From the NCBI GenBank assembly GCA_034401795.1, contig CM067366.1:78855470-78919469 (forward strand): a stretch of 64,000 nt of DNA. Direction: 5' to 3'. Origin of the DNA: Chaetoderma sp. LZ-2023a (Eukaryota > Mollusca > Caudofoveata > Chaetodermatida > Chaetodermatidae). Within the stretch, counting starts at the first letter, position 1. The number at the start of each line of letters is the position of its first letter. The position numbers and the translations under genes are program-made. Below are positions 44,401 through 55,571 of the stretch, one piece after another. The notes beneath the pieces are model-generated. The model searched no databases and was not told where the DNA came from. It saw only the letters and a program-made list of their open reading frames with translations.

Positions 44401-47050
44401 TGACCTTTAGACCCCTCTCCCGCCCCCTGGGAGGGGGGGGGCGGAGCCAAACCTAAATGACCTCTTGCACTCTGGAATAATATGGGTAACTCGGATAACA
44501 AATTTGGTTGAGTTGCGTCTAACGATTTCAGAGGCCTTGCATTATAATCAATTTTATGACCTTTTGACCCCATCAACCACCCCCTTCGGGGTAGGGCCAA
44601 GTGTAAATGTGCTCATCCACTCCACATTGATATGGGTAAATGACACACTCAATTTGGTTGAATTCCATCCAACAGTGTCAGAGGAGTTGCATTACAATCA
44701 ATTTTTTTACCTTTTGACCGCCACTCCCCCCCCCCCACCCCCTGGGTGCTGGGCCAAATGTGAATGTGTTCATATACTCAACATTGATATGGGTAACTCA
44801 CAGACCAAATTTGGTTGAATTCTGTCCAATGGTTTCGGAGATGTATTACAATCAATTTCCGCCGGTTAAAATTTGACCTTTTGACACCCCCTCCCCCACC
44901 CCCTGGGGTGGAGCCAAATCTAAATGGCCTCTTGCACTCCGCAATCCTATGGGTACCTCAGATATCAAATTTGGTTGAGTTCTGTCTAATGATTTCAGAG
45001 AAGTTGTGTTACAACTGATTTGACCCCCACCCCGGTGAACGGAGCCAGATCTAAACATCGTCTTGCAAAGCGGAATTATATGGGCAACCCCACAGACCAA
45101 ATTTGATTTAATTCAACCCAATGGTTTGAGAGGAGATAGTGCGACAGACAGACGGACAGAGGCAATTACAATATCCCTGACGTTTTTTTAAAACGTGGGG
45201 ATAACAAGTGAGGGAAATCCCAAATTAATCCTAAACTAGATTGATCGGTTGATGATGCGTCATCGAAAATCCCCACGTTCACCGCTTTGAACTTTTGACA
45301 CAACCCATCCCAGGGGCGGAGCCAAATGTAAACAGCATTTTAAACTCGGCAATCATATGGGTACTTACATACCAAATTTGGTTGAATTTCGTGCGATAGT
45401 GTCACAGGAGTTGCATTACAATCAATTTCATGACCTTTTGACCCCACCCCTAGCGATGGGGCCGAATGTAAATGGGCTCATCCACTCCACATTGATATGG
45501 GTAACTCACATACCAAATTTGGTTGAATTTCATCCAACGGTTTTGGAGATGTGTTAAATCAATTTACGCAGGATAAAATTTGACCTTTTGACCCCTCTCC
45601 CACCCCCTGGGGGTCGGAGCCAAATCTAAATGGCCTCTTGCGCTCCGCAATCATATGGGTAACTCAGATATCAAATTTGGTTCAGTTCTGTCTAACGATT
45701 TCAGAGAAGTTGCGTTACAACTGATTTGACCTTTTGACCCATACCATGCCTCCCCCCACCCCTGGGGGGGTGGAGCTAAATCTAAATAGTGTCATGCAAA
45801 GCAGAATTATATGGGTAACACACAGGCCAAATTTGATTTAATTGCACCCAATTGGTTTGGAGGAGATAACGTGATGGAGACAGACAGACGGAGACGATTA
45901 CAATATCCCAGACATTTTTTTTAAAACGTGGGGATAAACATGGGAATGAGTGGAGTAGCAAGGGCGATAAAAATATCTGCGACATTAAAAAATCCTATTT
46001 AGTGATATCGCAATATCTCTAATAGTTGAGAATATTTTAATAATAAATGTTAACAGCTTTAATTTACATAATTAATAATTAACATATATGATAACACAAC
46101 AATGCACCATTGCACAAAATCTGTTTATTCCTGATGTCTGTGTATTCACATATGCTAACGCATATCATATGAATGACATTATTATACCACTAAGATCTGC
46201 ACTGAAACAATGGTTCAGTTTCTGTCAAAGTACACTCGATTTTCGTGGCCATGGAAAATAAAAACTAATACTTTTGCATTATAATCAATTTGACCTTTTG
46301 ACCCTTGCCACGCCCCCTTGGGGGGGGGGGGGTGTGTGTGTGTGTGAGCCTAATCTAAATGTCGTCTTGTAAAGCGCATTCCTATGGGTAACCCACATAA
46401 CAAATTTGCTTGAATTCCACCCAACAGTTTGGGAGGAGTTAGTGTGACGGACAGACGGACAATCAATTTGACCTTTTGACCCCTGCCACGCCACCTTGAG
46501 GACTAATCTATATCTCGTCTTGCAAAGCGCATTCCTATTGGTAACCCACATACCGAATTTGGTTGAATTCTGCGCAACGATTTGGGGCGAGATGCATTAT
46601 AATCAATTTGACCGTTTGACCCATGCCACGCAACCTTGGGGGTGGAACGGGGCACAGCCTAATCTAAATATTGTCTTGCAAATTGCATTCATATGGGTAA
46701 CGTACCTACCGAATTTAGTTGAATTCCACCCAACAGTTTGGGAGGAGTTAGCGTGATGGACAGACGGACAATCAATTTGAACTTTTGAACCCTGCCACGC
46801 CCTCTTAGGGGCGGAGCGTAATCTAAATATCGTCGTACTAAAGACGGACTGTATACAAATTACACAAGTTTCATGTAAATCGTCTCCATTACCCGGCCAT
46901 CTATCATGGTAAGAGATCTTACATATATATTACCTGTATTGTTGGAGGAGGCAGAGGTGCGCGTCCTTTCTTGATATTCTCATCTGTGTAGTGGTTAACA
47001 TACTGCATCGGTGGCAAGGGGAGAGCGCTTACGCCCTGGTTCTCAGCCAT
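37797..47050 (-). CDS. MED7: Mediator complex subunit 7, two exons
   Basis: Exon 1 47050-46934 (39 codons) joins in phase 0 to exon 2 38405-37797 (202 codons plus stop), giving 241 residues; human MED7 is about 233. Exon 1 carries the N-terminal [19 protein letters not shown] stretch and a PPP motif; exon 2 begins DNYMMFG and continues with the MED7 signatures [41 protein letters not shown] and a coiled-coil region to about residue 150. The acidic C-terminal part with IKKEPHD is less conserved. MED7 is a middle-module Mediator subunit that pairs with MED21 and MED31 and links activators to RNA polymerase II. The 8.5-kb intron is mostly repeats. No disabling change seen. Confidence 0.95.
38632..39179 (+). 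mobile_element. Family M MITE, decayed (MED7 intron)
   Basis: Left end AATGGAGTGTTCCCTCTGGC, internal GACATCACAATCAAAATGACG, right end TAGCTAGAAATAGATCCC. The core palindrome is lost. Its right end touches the LINE target site. Confidence 0.7.
39199..40764 (+). pseudogene. LINE reverse transcriptase, C-terminal half, broken
   Basis: Encodes an [18 protein letters not shown] segment, [12 protein letters not shown] (motif A near 39670-39700), [16 protein letters not shown] (motif B), [10 protein letters not shown] (catalytic box near 39975-40005) and a C-terminal [16 protein letters not shown]. Breaks: a poly-C/Pro tract and frame change at 39430-39480, a stop near 39800 (VRV-stop-VKS), and a frame change near 40580 after which the tail continues to 40766. 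The YADD itself is intact. The endonuclease is missing because of 5' truncation. Clade not assigned. Confidence 0.85.
39199..40820 (+). mobile_element. 5'-truncated LINE insertion with 13-bp target-site duplication
   Basis: TACTCTAGTAATT at 39186-39198 is repeated exactly at 40821-40833. Between them is a 1.6-kb reverse-transcriptase segment that ends without a poly-A tail (ATACAGTAATCACACA). It lies in the MED7 intron, antisense to the gene. Confidence 0.9.
40981..41150 (+). mobile_element. Family P hairpin fragment (MED7 intron)
   Basis: AATGTCCATTTACAGACCAA with its complement at TTGGTCTGCAAATGGACATT; ends missing. Confidence 0.7.
41205..41575. repeat. Dispersed ~350-bp repeat, copy 1
   Basis: Matches 47935-48275 in the same orientation (for example GTCAAGAAATGTGGGTATAT and ATGATCCGGATTGGTACCA-like blocks). 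Copies lie in the MED7 intron and 0.9 kb upstream of MED7. Confidence 0.85.
41685..42358 (+). mobile_element. Tandem-core element, type S1 (copy 1)
   Basis: Begins AAATCCCCACGTTCATC and ends near AAAATGTGGAGA, so its ends are short inverted repeats. Inside are three or four ~155-175-bp units with CATATGGGTAAC..ACATACCAAATTTGGTTGAA and a G-rich GGGGGTGGAGCCAAA block. Confidence 0.7.
42361..43827 (+). mobile_element. Tandem-core element, type S2, nine ~155-bp units
   Basis: Starts AAGAGGCCCAAGGGCCTGTG...GCTCACCTGG and ends ACGGACGGTCGCC...CCAGGTGAGCTAA. Nine diverged units each carry AAATCCAAGATGGCCGCC...GACCAATCAAAATTCTG. The tandem core followed by an ACGG stretch fits the 'pearl'/Helentron-like layout known from bivalves. 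No ORF. Confidence 0.75.
43921..45203 (+). mobile_element. Tandem-core element, type S1 (copy 2, longest)
   Basis: AAATCCCCACATTCACCGC to TTTAAAACGTGGGGAT. About seven core units, then GACAGACAGACGGACAG just before the end. Confidence 0.75.
45267..45936 (+). mobile_element. Tandem-core element, type S1 (copy 3)
   Basis: AAATCCCCACGTTCACCGC to TTAAAACGTGGGGAT, about four core units and GACAGACAGACGGAGA. The spacer to copy 2 (45204-45266) repeats 43853-43920, so copies 2 and 3 may be a duplication. Confidence 0.75.
46262..46850 (+). mobile_element. Tandem-core element, type S1 (partial)
   Basis: Three units of ~155-180 bp, each ending GTGA.GGACAGACGGACAATCAATTTGACC; terminal repeats not seen. 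Lies 80 bp from MED7 exon 1. Confidence 0.65.
46934..47050 (-). CDS. MED7: MED7 exon 1
   Basis: ATG at 47050-47048; minus-strand donor CAG/GTAATA at 46933. 39 codons, phase 0 end. The start is supported by the conserved PPMQYV and YTDENI stretch. Confidence 0.92.
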
Positions 47051-47617
47051 TGTACGTCAGGCTAAAATACAAGTAATTATGTTCGATACACTCTGTTAGA
47101 CAGCATATGAAACACTATCTGTGAGGTTAAAACAGCCTTGCGCTATAAAGGGAAAATGTTCCAAAACGTTTTGCTAAATTTGCAAACTATTGACAATCTG
47201 CTGTTTTCAGATTAATTACGTCATATAATGTACAAACCGAAAAAAAAGATTTTGCACGTGTAGAGCGCTCTGGAACATTTTCTCTTTGGAACGCAAGGTG
47301 GGTATCATTATATTTCAAAATACACTTGTGCCACAAATTAAAGGATAACTAATCCCAGCTCTTGATAGCTATTCAGGTGATCTAACATGCTGCTCATAAA
47401 CTATGCAGGTAATTTTATGCTTTTTATCACGGCGCTAAGGAAAGATATGTAGGATTTAGTTGTTAAATGTTAGTACATTTCTACACCCTATGCTGGCTAT
47501 CATGATTTATTTTTCAACCAATCAGAAAAATCAAAGTGTGTCTGCCTCGGTATATACGCTCAGTCATAGAGGTGCCAGCTATAGTTTGGCAATGTGATAT
47601 AAAAGCAATCCTACAGG

Positions 47618-47712
47618 TAAACTGTTGAATATTTTGAAACCAATTTAATTGGCCGTTGTTGCTCCCTATGGCAGCAACAACTTCCAGTCAAATTAGTTTC
47701 AAAATATTCAAC
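47618..47712. repeat. Family M core palindrome upstream of MED7
   Basis: CTGTTGAATATTTTGAAACC to its complement, loop near CTCCCTATGG. About 570 bp upstream of the MED7 ATG. Confidence 0.85.
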
Positions 47713-47934
47713 GTGATGAGTATTACATAATAAAGAATGTAATGCATTGGCGCCTACATGACATCACACACTATAGCTTGAGGAGACAAAATGGCGGCGT
47801 TCACCGCTTAACATTTACGCGATATTACAAAGCAGATAATTGCGATACAGATCAATGTGGCAGAATATGGAATCTATAGAATATAATCTATCGGTGCAGT
47901 ACAACATTTGAGATGAGATTAGCATCCCTTTAAG

Positions 47935-48275
47935 TACTAGCATATTAATGGTCCAGGAAATTGTGACAGATCTCGCTAATCTGTTTCATAGTACATAATT
48001 GAGAACCAGTCTGCATTTCGAGGCTTTCTCTCGATGTAGATCTATTGTCAGCTATCTTCTTTTTGTCAAGAAATGTGGGTATATTCTGTGATGTCAGACA
48101 TAAATTCATGATAATAGTAATATGACAATCATTGTGATGGAAATGCAACCAACAAATCCAAAATATTGATGTATTGTGACAGAGCTGTTGCTGAAACCAT
48201 AGAGTCAGTGCAGGAGATTAATACATTTCATATCGTGATCCGGATTGGTACCAGAATCTAAGCATTTTATCCAGC
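47935..48275. repeat. Dispersed ~350-bp repeat, copy 2
   Basis: See copy at 41205-41575; same orientation, with small indels. Confidence 0.85.
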
Positions 48276-48749
48276 TGACACACCATACTCTTCTACCAAG
48301 TTTGACCAAAATCCATCCAGAATGTTTGTAGTCATCATGCTAACACACAATTAGACTTGTGACAGCGGTGAAAATAAAACACTCCTTCCACCTTTGGTGG
48401 CGAAGTAAACATACATACACTGACTGGAGATTGACGATTTTTCACTAGTCAATATTTCATTAAATGTTACAGAATACCATGAAATAACATGATGAGCATG
48501 GGTTGTTTCACACTAGTTTTAAGTGAACTCTCTTAGACACAACTTTACGATTGACCTTAAACATTTATTCAAAAGATGGGATAGGATAAATAGCTGGGCA
48601 TACCACTGTACCGGACGAGACAGACCGAACATGGATGGGGTGCAGAATGGGATGAGACACATAGATGTAGATAGATATGTAATAAAATTCATCTAATTTG
48701 TGATAAATGTGTACTGTACTATAGAAGCATTTAGGCAAAAATTCCTGTT

Positions 48750-48815
48750 GATCATGTCGATAGTCACTTACAGGACTGGCGGTATGATCAGCGAACGACA
48801 AGAAGAAGAAGAAGT
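48750..48815 (-). repeat. Inverted copy of SINE-like head
   Basis: GATAGTCACTTACAGGACTG...GAAGAAGAAG is the complement of 23855-23918. Confidence 0.75.
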
Positions 48816-48974
48816 TTATAAATCATTGGTTCATTCCGTGCCAATTCATCAGATTTTCTAGGAACTTGCCACATGACCATCTCAGAATTGGCTGATTTTT
48901 ATCTGACCTGTCCAGAATGGACAAGTGAGCTTATGCTGTGGCAACTGTCCATCTGACTGTTTGTCTGTCAAATT

Positions 48975-49430
48975 TTATTTAAACGACTTCTCAAGAACCC
49001 CTGGATCGATTTCAATTATATTTGGCAGTAAACAACTTTTGGGCATGGAGATTCAAGTTTGTTCAAATGAAGCCGATCAGCCAATTTGGCCGACAGCCGT
49101 CTAGGATTTGGGCCAATTTTTAGAAATATCTTTAAAAATCTTCTCCAAAACCACTTGGGGGATCGATTGAACTCATGAAATATCATCTACAGTAAGAACT
49201 GAGCCAAGTTTGTTCAAGGGAATTTTATTTGCCAAATAGTTTGGGGGCCACCTTGGATGACCCAGTTTTCGTGAAAATGACTTCTCCAGAACTGCTGAAC
49301 GGATTGGGCTGAAGTTTGCGAGATATGATTATGGTCTAAGGGCCAATAAAGTTTGTTCAATGGAAGTTGATACGTAAAAAAAACCATGGCCACCAATAAA
49401 AATGTAACGTGTTTGTCGGCCACATTGGAA
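48975..49430 (+). repeat. ~430-bp repeat left of DIRS element
   Basis: Shares order and sequence with 56495-56930 (CAAGTTTGTTCAA.GGAA, GCCAATTTGGCCG, CCACTTG.G.GATCGATT). Itself composed of related ~190-bp sub-units. Confidence 0.85.
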
Positions 49431-49555
49431 TTTTTTATTTGATGTATTTTGAAGCTGAAATTGGTTTTTCGGTATGCTTTTTCCACTTTTGAAACTGTTG
49501 GAGTAACGGTTTGGTGGCCATCTTGGATCTTCCCGCCAAACTCCCCCCCCCCCCC

Positions 49556-49657
49556 ACAGACCCCCCCTTGCGGGTTGGTCTGTTGTTCTATTAACCACTA
49601 TAAAAACATACTTACCGTTCAATAAAACAACAGACCAACCCGCAAGTGGGGGTCTGT
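49556..49657. repeat. Palindrome at the DIRS 3' end
   Basis: Left arm 49556-49592 (ACAGACCCCCCCTTGCGGGT...) pairs with 49621-49657, 28-base loop. The loop plus a few bases resembles, in direct orientation, the terminal repeat at 49672-49701. Confidence 0.88.
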
Positions 49658-49662
49658 GAGGG

Positions 49663-49715
49663 GTTGTTATTACACCACAAAAACATCCATTACCGTTCAA
49701 TCACTACTTGCTAAA
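49663..49715 (+). repeat. DIRS terminal inverted repeat, left
   Basis: GTTGTTATTACACCACAAAA... pairs with 56392-56444. Confidence 0.92.
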
Positions 49716-49929
49716 CCCGTAGATTTGGTCAGTGCCCCACTTAAAACATTAGGTGGCAGGCGATTTGAGAATCAACAAACAAGGATAAAAATCAAACCAA
49801 TCTTATTCAAATGTTAATAACATAACATAATAGTGCATTTAAATCAATCACACCGTGATTATCAAATAAGGAAAACTTGAACTTAGAGATAAATAAAAAC
49901 CAAAATAAACTCTCACCATTTCTTTGGCT

Positions 49930-50963
49930 ATTTTGGTTAAAATCTTAATATTATGAAAGGAGGCTGCTGTACTCTGATCTTTCAGATAAAAGGTTGTAAA
50001 AGAGGATTCAGATTTTCATCCTGCAACCTGCATGACTTCATCTAAATACGAACCGGCAAAAAGCGCAAAAGAGGAAGCCATTCCTCTAACATCGTGAGCT
50101 TTAATATGGGCGAGAATAATTTGTTCCGGAGAAGCAATCTCGTAACAAAGCTTAATCGTCTCCCAAATCCATCAGTATATTGTAAACTTTGAGACCGCCT
50201 TAGCTAACTCTTCCGCATAAGAAAACCATAAAAGGGATGGATCAAAGCTTTTGAAATCAGTTCGCTGTTTGTACATTCTTAATGCCCTAACAGGACACCA
50301 GAGTTTGTCGGAAGGCGAAAAAGCCGATAATGATTTTAAAATGATCAGACTAGCAGGAAACCGGTTAGACTGAGTTTTAGATAAAAAAAATCCCGTGTGG
50401 GATAAAAAACTAAACCATCTCCTGAAACTATAAATCTCTCCCTTTCAGCAGAAAAAGCATGAATTTCTGAACGCCTAGCAGAGGCCGTTAATACTAATAG
50501 AGGAGAGGTTCAAAATGACGGCCTGCCAGCACTTGAAGAACCAAAGCCAAGTTCCATGAAGATAAAGGCTTAGCTATAGGAGGACGAATATTGCCTAGAC
50601 CTCTAATAAAAACTATTCAACAGTCTTAGTGTCCTTGACATCGGCATACAGAAGGCAAGGAAGAGAAGATGCCAGAGAAAATCTATATCCCCTAACCGTA
50701 TTAGCTGATAAATGTACGGAATCAAAGAGATATGTTAAAAAGTCTAATACTTGGGGAATAGAAACAGAATCGGGCACGAGACCTTGATCTGAACACCATT
50801 CTCCAAAAATTATGCGTCGACACTTGTAAAGTCTGCGGGTCGACTCTTTTCTGGAAGAATCGATAATTACTGGAGATCTTGAAGAAACTTTATTCTCGTA
50901 GATTTTAGTTTCGATATTCTCCAAACACACAGACTGAAGATTTCTGGGTTTGGATGAAGACAA
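49930..50963 (-). pseudogene. DIRS tyrosine recombinase, broken
   Basis: N-terminal SAM-like half is open (50963-50613: STRRLYKCRRIIFGEWC...NTVRGYRFSLAS). Across several stops the catalytic half is legible: SARRSEIHAFS with the first Arg at about 50490, AHDVRGMASS (His and second Arg, near 50088-50100) and FYLKD with the candidate nucleophile Tyr near 49985. A stop replaces a Trp-like position near 50018. The catalytic residues survive but the frame does not. Confidence 0.85.
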
Positions 50964-52440
50964 AGACCTCTTACTTGAGACACAAGATCCTGGGAGAATG
51001 GAAGAAGACGAGGGAAGTCGACCAGGAGATCAAGAAGGTCAACAAACCAAATCCTCTTTGGCCAAAAAGGAGCTATTAAAAGAATCTCGCAGATTTGTTC
51101 TTTTACGTTCTTCAACACTAACGGAATCAAAATTGTTGGAGGGAACGCATAGACGAACATTCCTGTCCAGGACTGAGACAGGGCATCCACAGCCAGGACT
51201 TGACTGTCCGGAAAAGGAGCCATGTAAGAGGAGATCTGAGCATTCAGAGATGTCGCAAACAGATCTACCAGAGGACGATCCATAAGACTGAAAATCGCTT
51301 TGACAACCGGCTTCTTTAACTGTCACTCTGTGTGGGCGAATTTGCTGGGACGTGACAGATGGTCCGCAAGAAAATTCAGACTGCCTGGGACATGAGAAGA
51401 CACTAGAAGAATCTGATTCTTGCGACACCATAAGAGAAGGTTCCACCCTTCTAGACAAAGGCGGGATGACCTTGTACCCCATGCCTGTTGATATAAGAGA
51501 CCACTGTCGAATTGTCCGACCGAATCGAGACTTTGAGACCTATCACAAGATCTGACCATGAAAGGAGAGCCTTCTTGACAGCACACAATTCCAGAATGTT
51601 GATATGAGCTGTCGACTCCTCCAGGGACCAAAGACCCCGCTCCCCATCCCTCCTGAGAAGCGTCTGTGAAGATAATCGCCTGAGGGGAGGACTTTACCAG
51701 TGGAACACCCACCAGAAGCAGAGAACGATCGTTCCAAAAATCTAGAAGAGGAATCAAGTGTTCTCTGAAGGGAATCTGATGGTAAATAGAGTGAACCGAC
51801 TGCTTCCAAAGGGACATTACATACATTTGGAAGGATCTTCTCATCAGCGCCACCCATGGAATAACGTTCTCTACGCTGACCATCAAACCTATCATTCTTA
51901 GCAGAAATCTTTCTCAGACCATGGAAGAAGACAGGATTTCCACTGCCACTGATAAAGTCTCTATCCTTGGATCTGAGGGAAGACTAGACCGTGGGCCAGA
52001 TCGAAAGAAACGCCTAGATGCGTGAAGATTTGAGAGGGACCTAGGCTTGATTTCTTTAGATTTAAAATCCACCCTAGGTTGCATGCCAGACTGCAAACCT
52101 CTGGAAGAATTCCTGAGAGAATTGAGGAAGACTTGCTTCACTAACCAATCGTCTATATAAACGTGTAGATGGATAGAACGACGGTGTAAAATTCCTGCCA
52201 CAGCTGAGACTAGGCGAGTAAAAAGAAAAGGAGCCGTGGTCAGGCCAAAAGGCATGGCGCGAAACTGGCAAACTCGATCTTAGTAAGCAAATCTCAGGAA
52301 TTTTCTGAAGGAAGGGTAAATGAGAACATGAAAGAAGGCGTCAATTTGGTCAATGGAAACGACCACATACCCTGATCCAGACTGGAAATGATCTTGGAGA
52401 TGGTCTCCATCTTGACTTGGGAGTAAGAATCATGAGATTT
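50867..52440 (-). pseudogene. DIRS reverse transcriptase and RNase H, broken
   Basis: RT: VSIDQIDAFFHVLI (motif A) near 52330-52370, a TAA stop after FLRFAY near 52280, then MPFGLTTAP and YIDDWL (catalytic box near 52160). RNase H: IIFTDASQEGWGAG near 51665-51685 and a FLADHLSRP end near 51350. A third piece (51283-50867, DLFATSLNAQ..., DALSQSW..., LLIAPFWPKRIWF) is the DIRS-specific linker to the recombinase. Frame changes lie near 51900, 51330 and 50960. Confidence 0.87.
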
Positions 52441-54363
52441 AATCATGTCATACCACCCCTGTTAAATTTAAATTAATGCAGATTTGAATGTTTCAGAGTG
52501 AATAGAGATCATTTTACTAAGATTTAATGACAGGGTAGGAAATCCTACCCTAGGCTGAACGCTCTCATGTATGTATAAATTTCTTAGAATTAACATCATT
52601 CACAAAGAAAACTAACATGTTAATGACCAAATTGTCAATTGAAAGGACCAGAGGAGACAAGAAAGAGGAATTAGAAGAGGAAAGAGCCGACACAAAAGAA
52701 GGAAGGTCTATAGAAAACTCGTCCTTAAAAGGAAGAGAAAGAGTCTAAGCAATCCACCTGTGAGCCAGGGACCAGTCATCTGAAGAGACCCTGACTGGGC
52801 AAAATCTCCTCAGCCCTGACCGACTTGGGAATTGAAGAATTAGAAGAAGGATTAGGAGATGGAGAAGAAAAATGATGAGAAGAGTCACCAGAGGCCATAG
52901 AACCAACAGTTCAAATGGAAAGAGGAGAGCAAGGCCTCTTGGAAGCTAGAAGAGAAGAAAACTGTAAAGAATCAGAAAAGGAAAAAGATTGATCAGAAGG
53001 AATGTGAACAGATACAACATCCTGACCAGAGGACATGGAAAGTGAATCAGGCCACTAGCGGAAAAACTTTGAAAGAATAGAGAAAAAAGCTGACATGAAA
53101 GAACGAACAAGGGACGAATCCCTAAGAACAGAAAACAATGAGAAAACCAGCCCTTAATCAACAATTAGAAACTCAAGCTCAAAAGAGAGAATGACAGAAA
53201 CAATCGGATCAAGATGATCAAAAGAGGAAGAAGAGGAAGGAGGAAGAGAGGAATTAAGCAGAATGGAAGATGAAGAGGAAAGAACAGGACCAGAAGATCC
53301 CTGGAGAGGATTGATAGAAGATGAAATACGGGAAAACTTCAGAGGAGGGAAAAGGAGGGACAGAAAGAGAGAGTGAGGAAGGAGAACATGACTAGAAGAA
53401 AACTTTAGAAGGAGAAGGGGCAGGGGATAAAGGAAGAGACCTATACTTATCTATACTCATTATTGTTAAAGACTTAGAACCAATATTATCATCTTGTAAA
53501 GACGGATGTCATGAGTTTGATATGCTAATAAAAGGAATGATTGATAGAATGATAATGAATCTACGGGAACAGCTGGATGTTAAATACACAAAACACTGAT
53601 ACTTGATTATGATTAAACACTACGGGATGAATCACTAAACAAAACGCTGAAAAACAGAGGCGATATAAAATCAGAGCAAAAATACTCACCTAAACCATGA
53701 CTGTGACAACGCAGAAGAAAAAACTCGGTTTTTATTCCTTCTTCCTTCACCCGAATCTTATTTCTCTATTCTCAGCGTTTTCTACCTCTTGTAATCATTA
53801 ATCTTAGAGCCATTCTCTTCCCTATGAATCCACTACTGAATCTTTTCCTTTCAGCGCCTGTCAGAATTAGACTAAGAATTACGCTAGAAACAGGGATTTT
53901 CTTCAAGAAATTAACTCCCTTTGGATAACATAAATATGTCAATCTGCCGACATAAGAGGAAAAAAGAGAGCGAAAAAAGGCTGAACGGCCAGAAGACAAC
54001 TGGCCATCTAAAGTTGGATGAAATTAAAAATTATGTATCTAGCGATAATGCGTAGAATACAGACTGACTTATCGACTGCAACAAAAAACCCATCCGGCAA
54101 CCAGTCGGAAGAGTCTTTAATTACGTTGAAATGTTTCACTGATAAAAGAAAAGATGCTGAATATCTACAATTCCAAGAGAGACTTCAAGAGTGGCAATGT
54201 CTCGGAATTAATATTTTCAGCGATTAAACATTCCAAATTTAAAAGCACTTACTGAAATAAGACTAACTCTTAGGAAAGATGATGACTAGATCCTAGGAGA
54301 CAAACCCGGAATCTCAGTAAGAGCTATCACCGGAAATCCAAAAAAGGAAAACAGAACCGGAAG

Positions 54364-55571
54364 TTAATCATAGAACATCATGAAACCGGTAATGACCCTC
54401 CCCGGATGTACGAATCCGGAAGTGAAAAAATAGGAAACGGAAAAACGCAAACCGGAAGACAACCGGAAACTGAACCCAGATGTACAGTAAAAAACCAGAA
54501 TAAGCATAAGAACCGGAAATACGCAAAACCGGAAGTCAGACCGGATACGGAAAGAACGGAGGTAGATCCAGAAAAATGGAAGTAACCCCTGTCCTGAGGA
54601 TGGAAGTCTATCCGGATCTGAATGACCCGGAAGTACACCTCTAGAACCAGAAGCGGAAGTGTACAGACAGGAATCCAAACCGGAAGCGGAAGCGCTTCTA
54701 CCGCAAGACGAAAAATAATAAGAGTCCACAGACCCCGGATATCCGGTATGACCGGAAGCGCTGCTAAAACCGGAAACAGAACTAGGAACCGGATTTTGAA
54801 GACCCAGATGTCCTACAAAAACGGAAGTCATACCGGAAACGGTCGGAACGGAAGTAATAACCTGATCTTGAAGACCTGGATTTCCTACAAAACCAGAAGT
54901 CAAACCAGAAACGGATGGAATGGAAGCAAGAACCGGATCTTGAAGACCCGGATGTCTTGCAAAACTGGAAGTCAAACCGGAAACAGACGGAACTAAACCC
55001 GAGTCCCGAGGACCCGAGTCCACCACAATGGAACCGGAAGAACTAGAAAGGCTAGAATGCGAACTCTTAGCTATAGGCGACCTACGGAGAATCTTGACGA
55101 CCGGTATGACCGAAATACTGGCATTAGCATAAGGCTTTTGGACGTTAGCTTCCGCCTCCGCCACCACTGCTCGGGGGTTATCCCTGTCACCCTCAAGTCT
55201 AATGTGGGTTTGACCCGGTGACCTGAGCTCACCTTCGAGAACTTAGTCGCTCTAGACTTTTGTTTAGGAGACCTAATAACTTGCATTGACGTTCGAGGGA
55301 TCGGTTTCCCCCATTTACGGGAACGCCCGCTAGCCCTCGGGCTATCGTCGGAACCAGAAGAAACTTCCTGCTTCTTGGCCTCCATGATGGCAGAAGATAT
55401 CCTTTCATCTAAAGATTTAGTCAAAACTGCAGCGAAGGATTCAAATCTCGCAAATAAAGCTAATACAGCTTCCGAATTCGCCGAAGAGGGCCCCGCCCCC
55501 CCCCCCTTCGTTGCTGCTGAAATAGACATATTAGAATATTGCAAAAGACACAGCTTTTGTCTTACTAGCAA
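54364..55571 (-). pseudogene. DIRS gag-like ORF, frameshifted
   Basis: Two overlapping frames (55571-55071 and 55167-54364) shift near 55170; by composition they were one Ser-rich protein. No zinc knuckle is seen, which is usual for DIRS gag. The second half holds a 24-residue repeat with SVSGLTS and GLQD. Assignment is by position. Confidence 0.6.
54788..55000. repeat. 72-bp tandem repeat in DIRS gag-like ORF
   Basis: Units start at about 54788, 54860 and 54932 (ACCGGATCTTGAAGACC.GG), in phase with the reading frame. Confidence 0.85.

Noticed and set aside
54622-54996. 124-codon plus-strand ORF rich in Gly/Ser/Thr/Arg
   Set aside because: Opposite strand of the 72-bp repeat in the DIRS gag-like frame.
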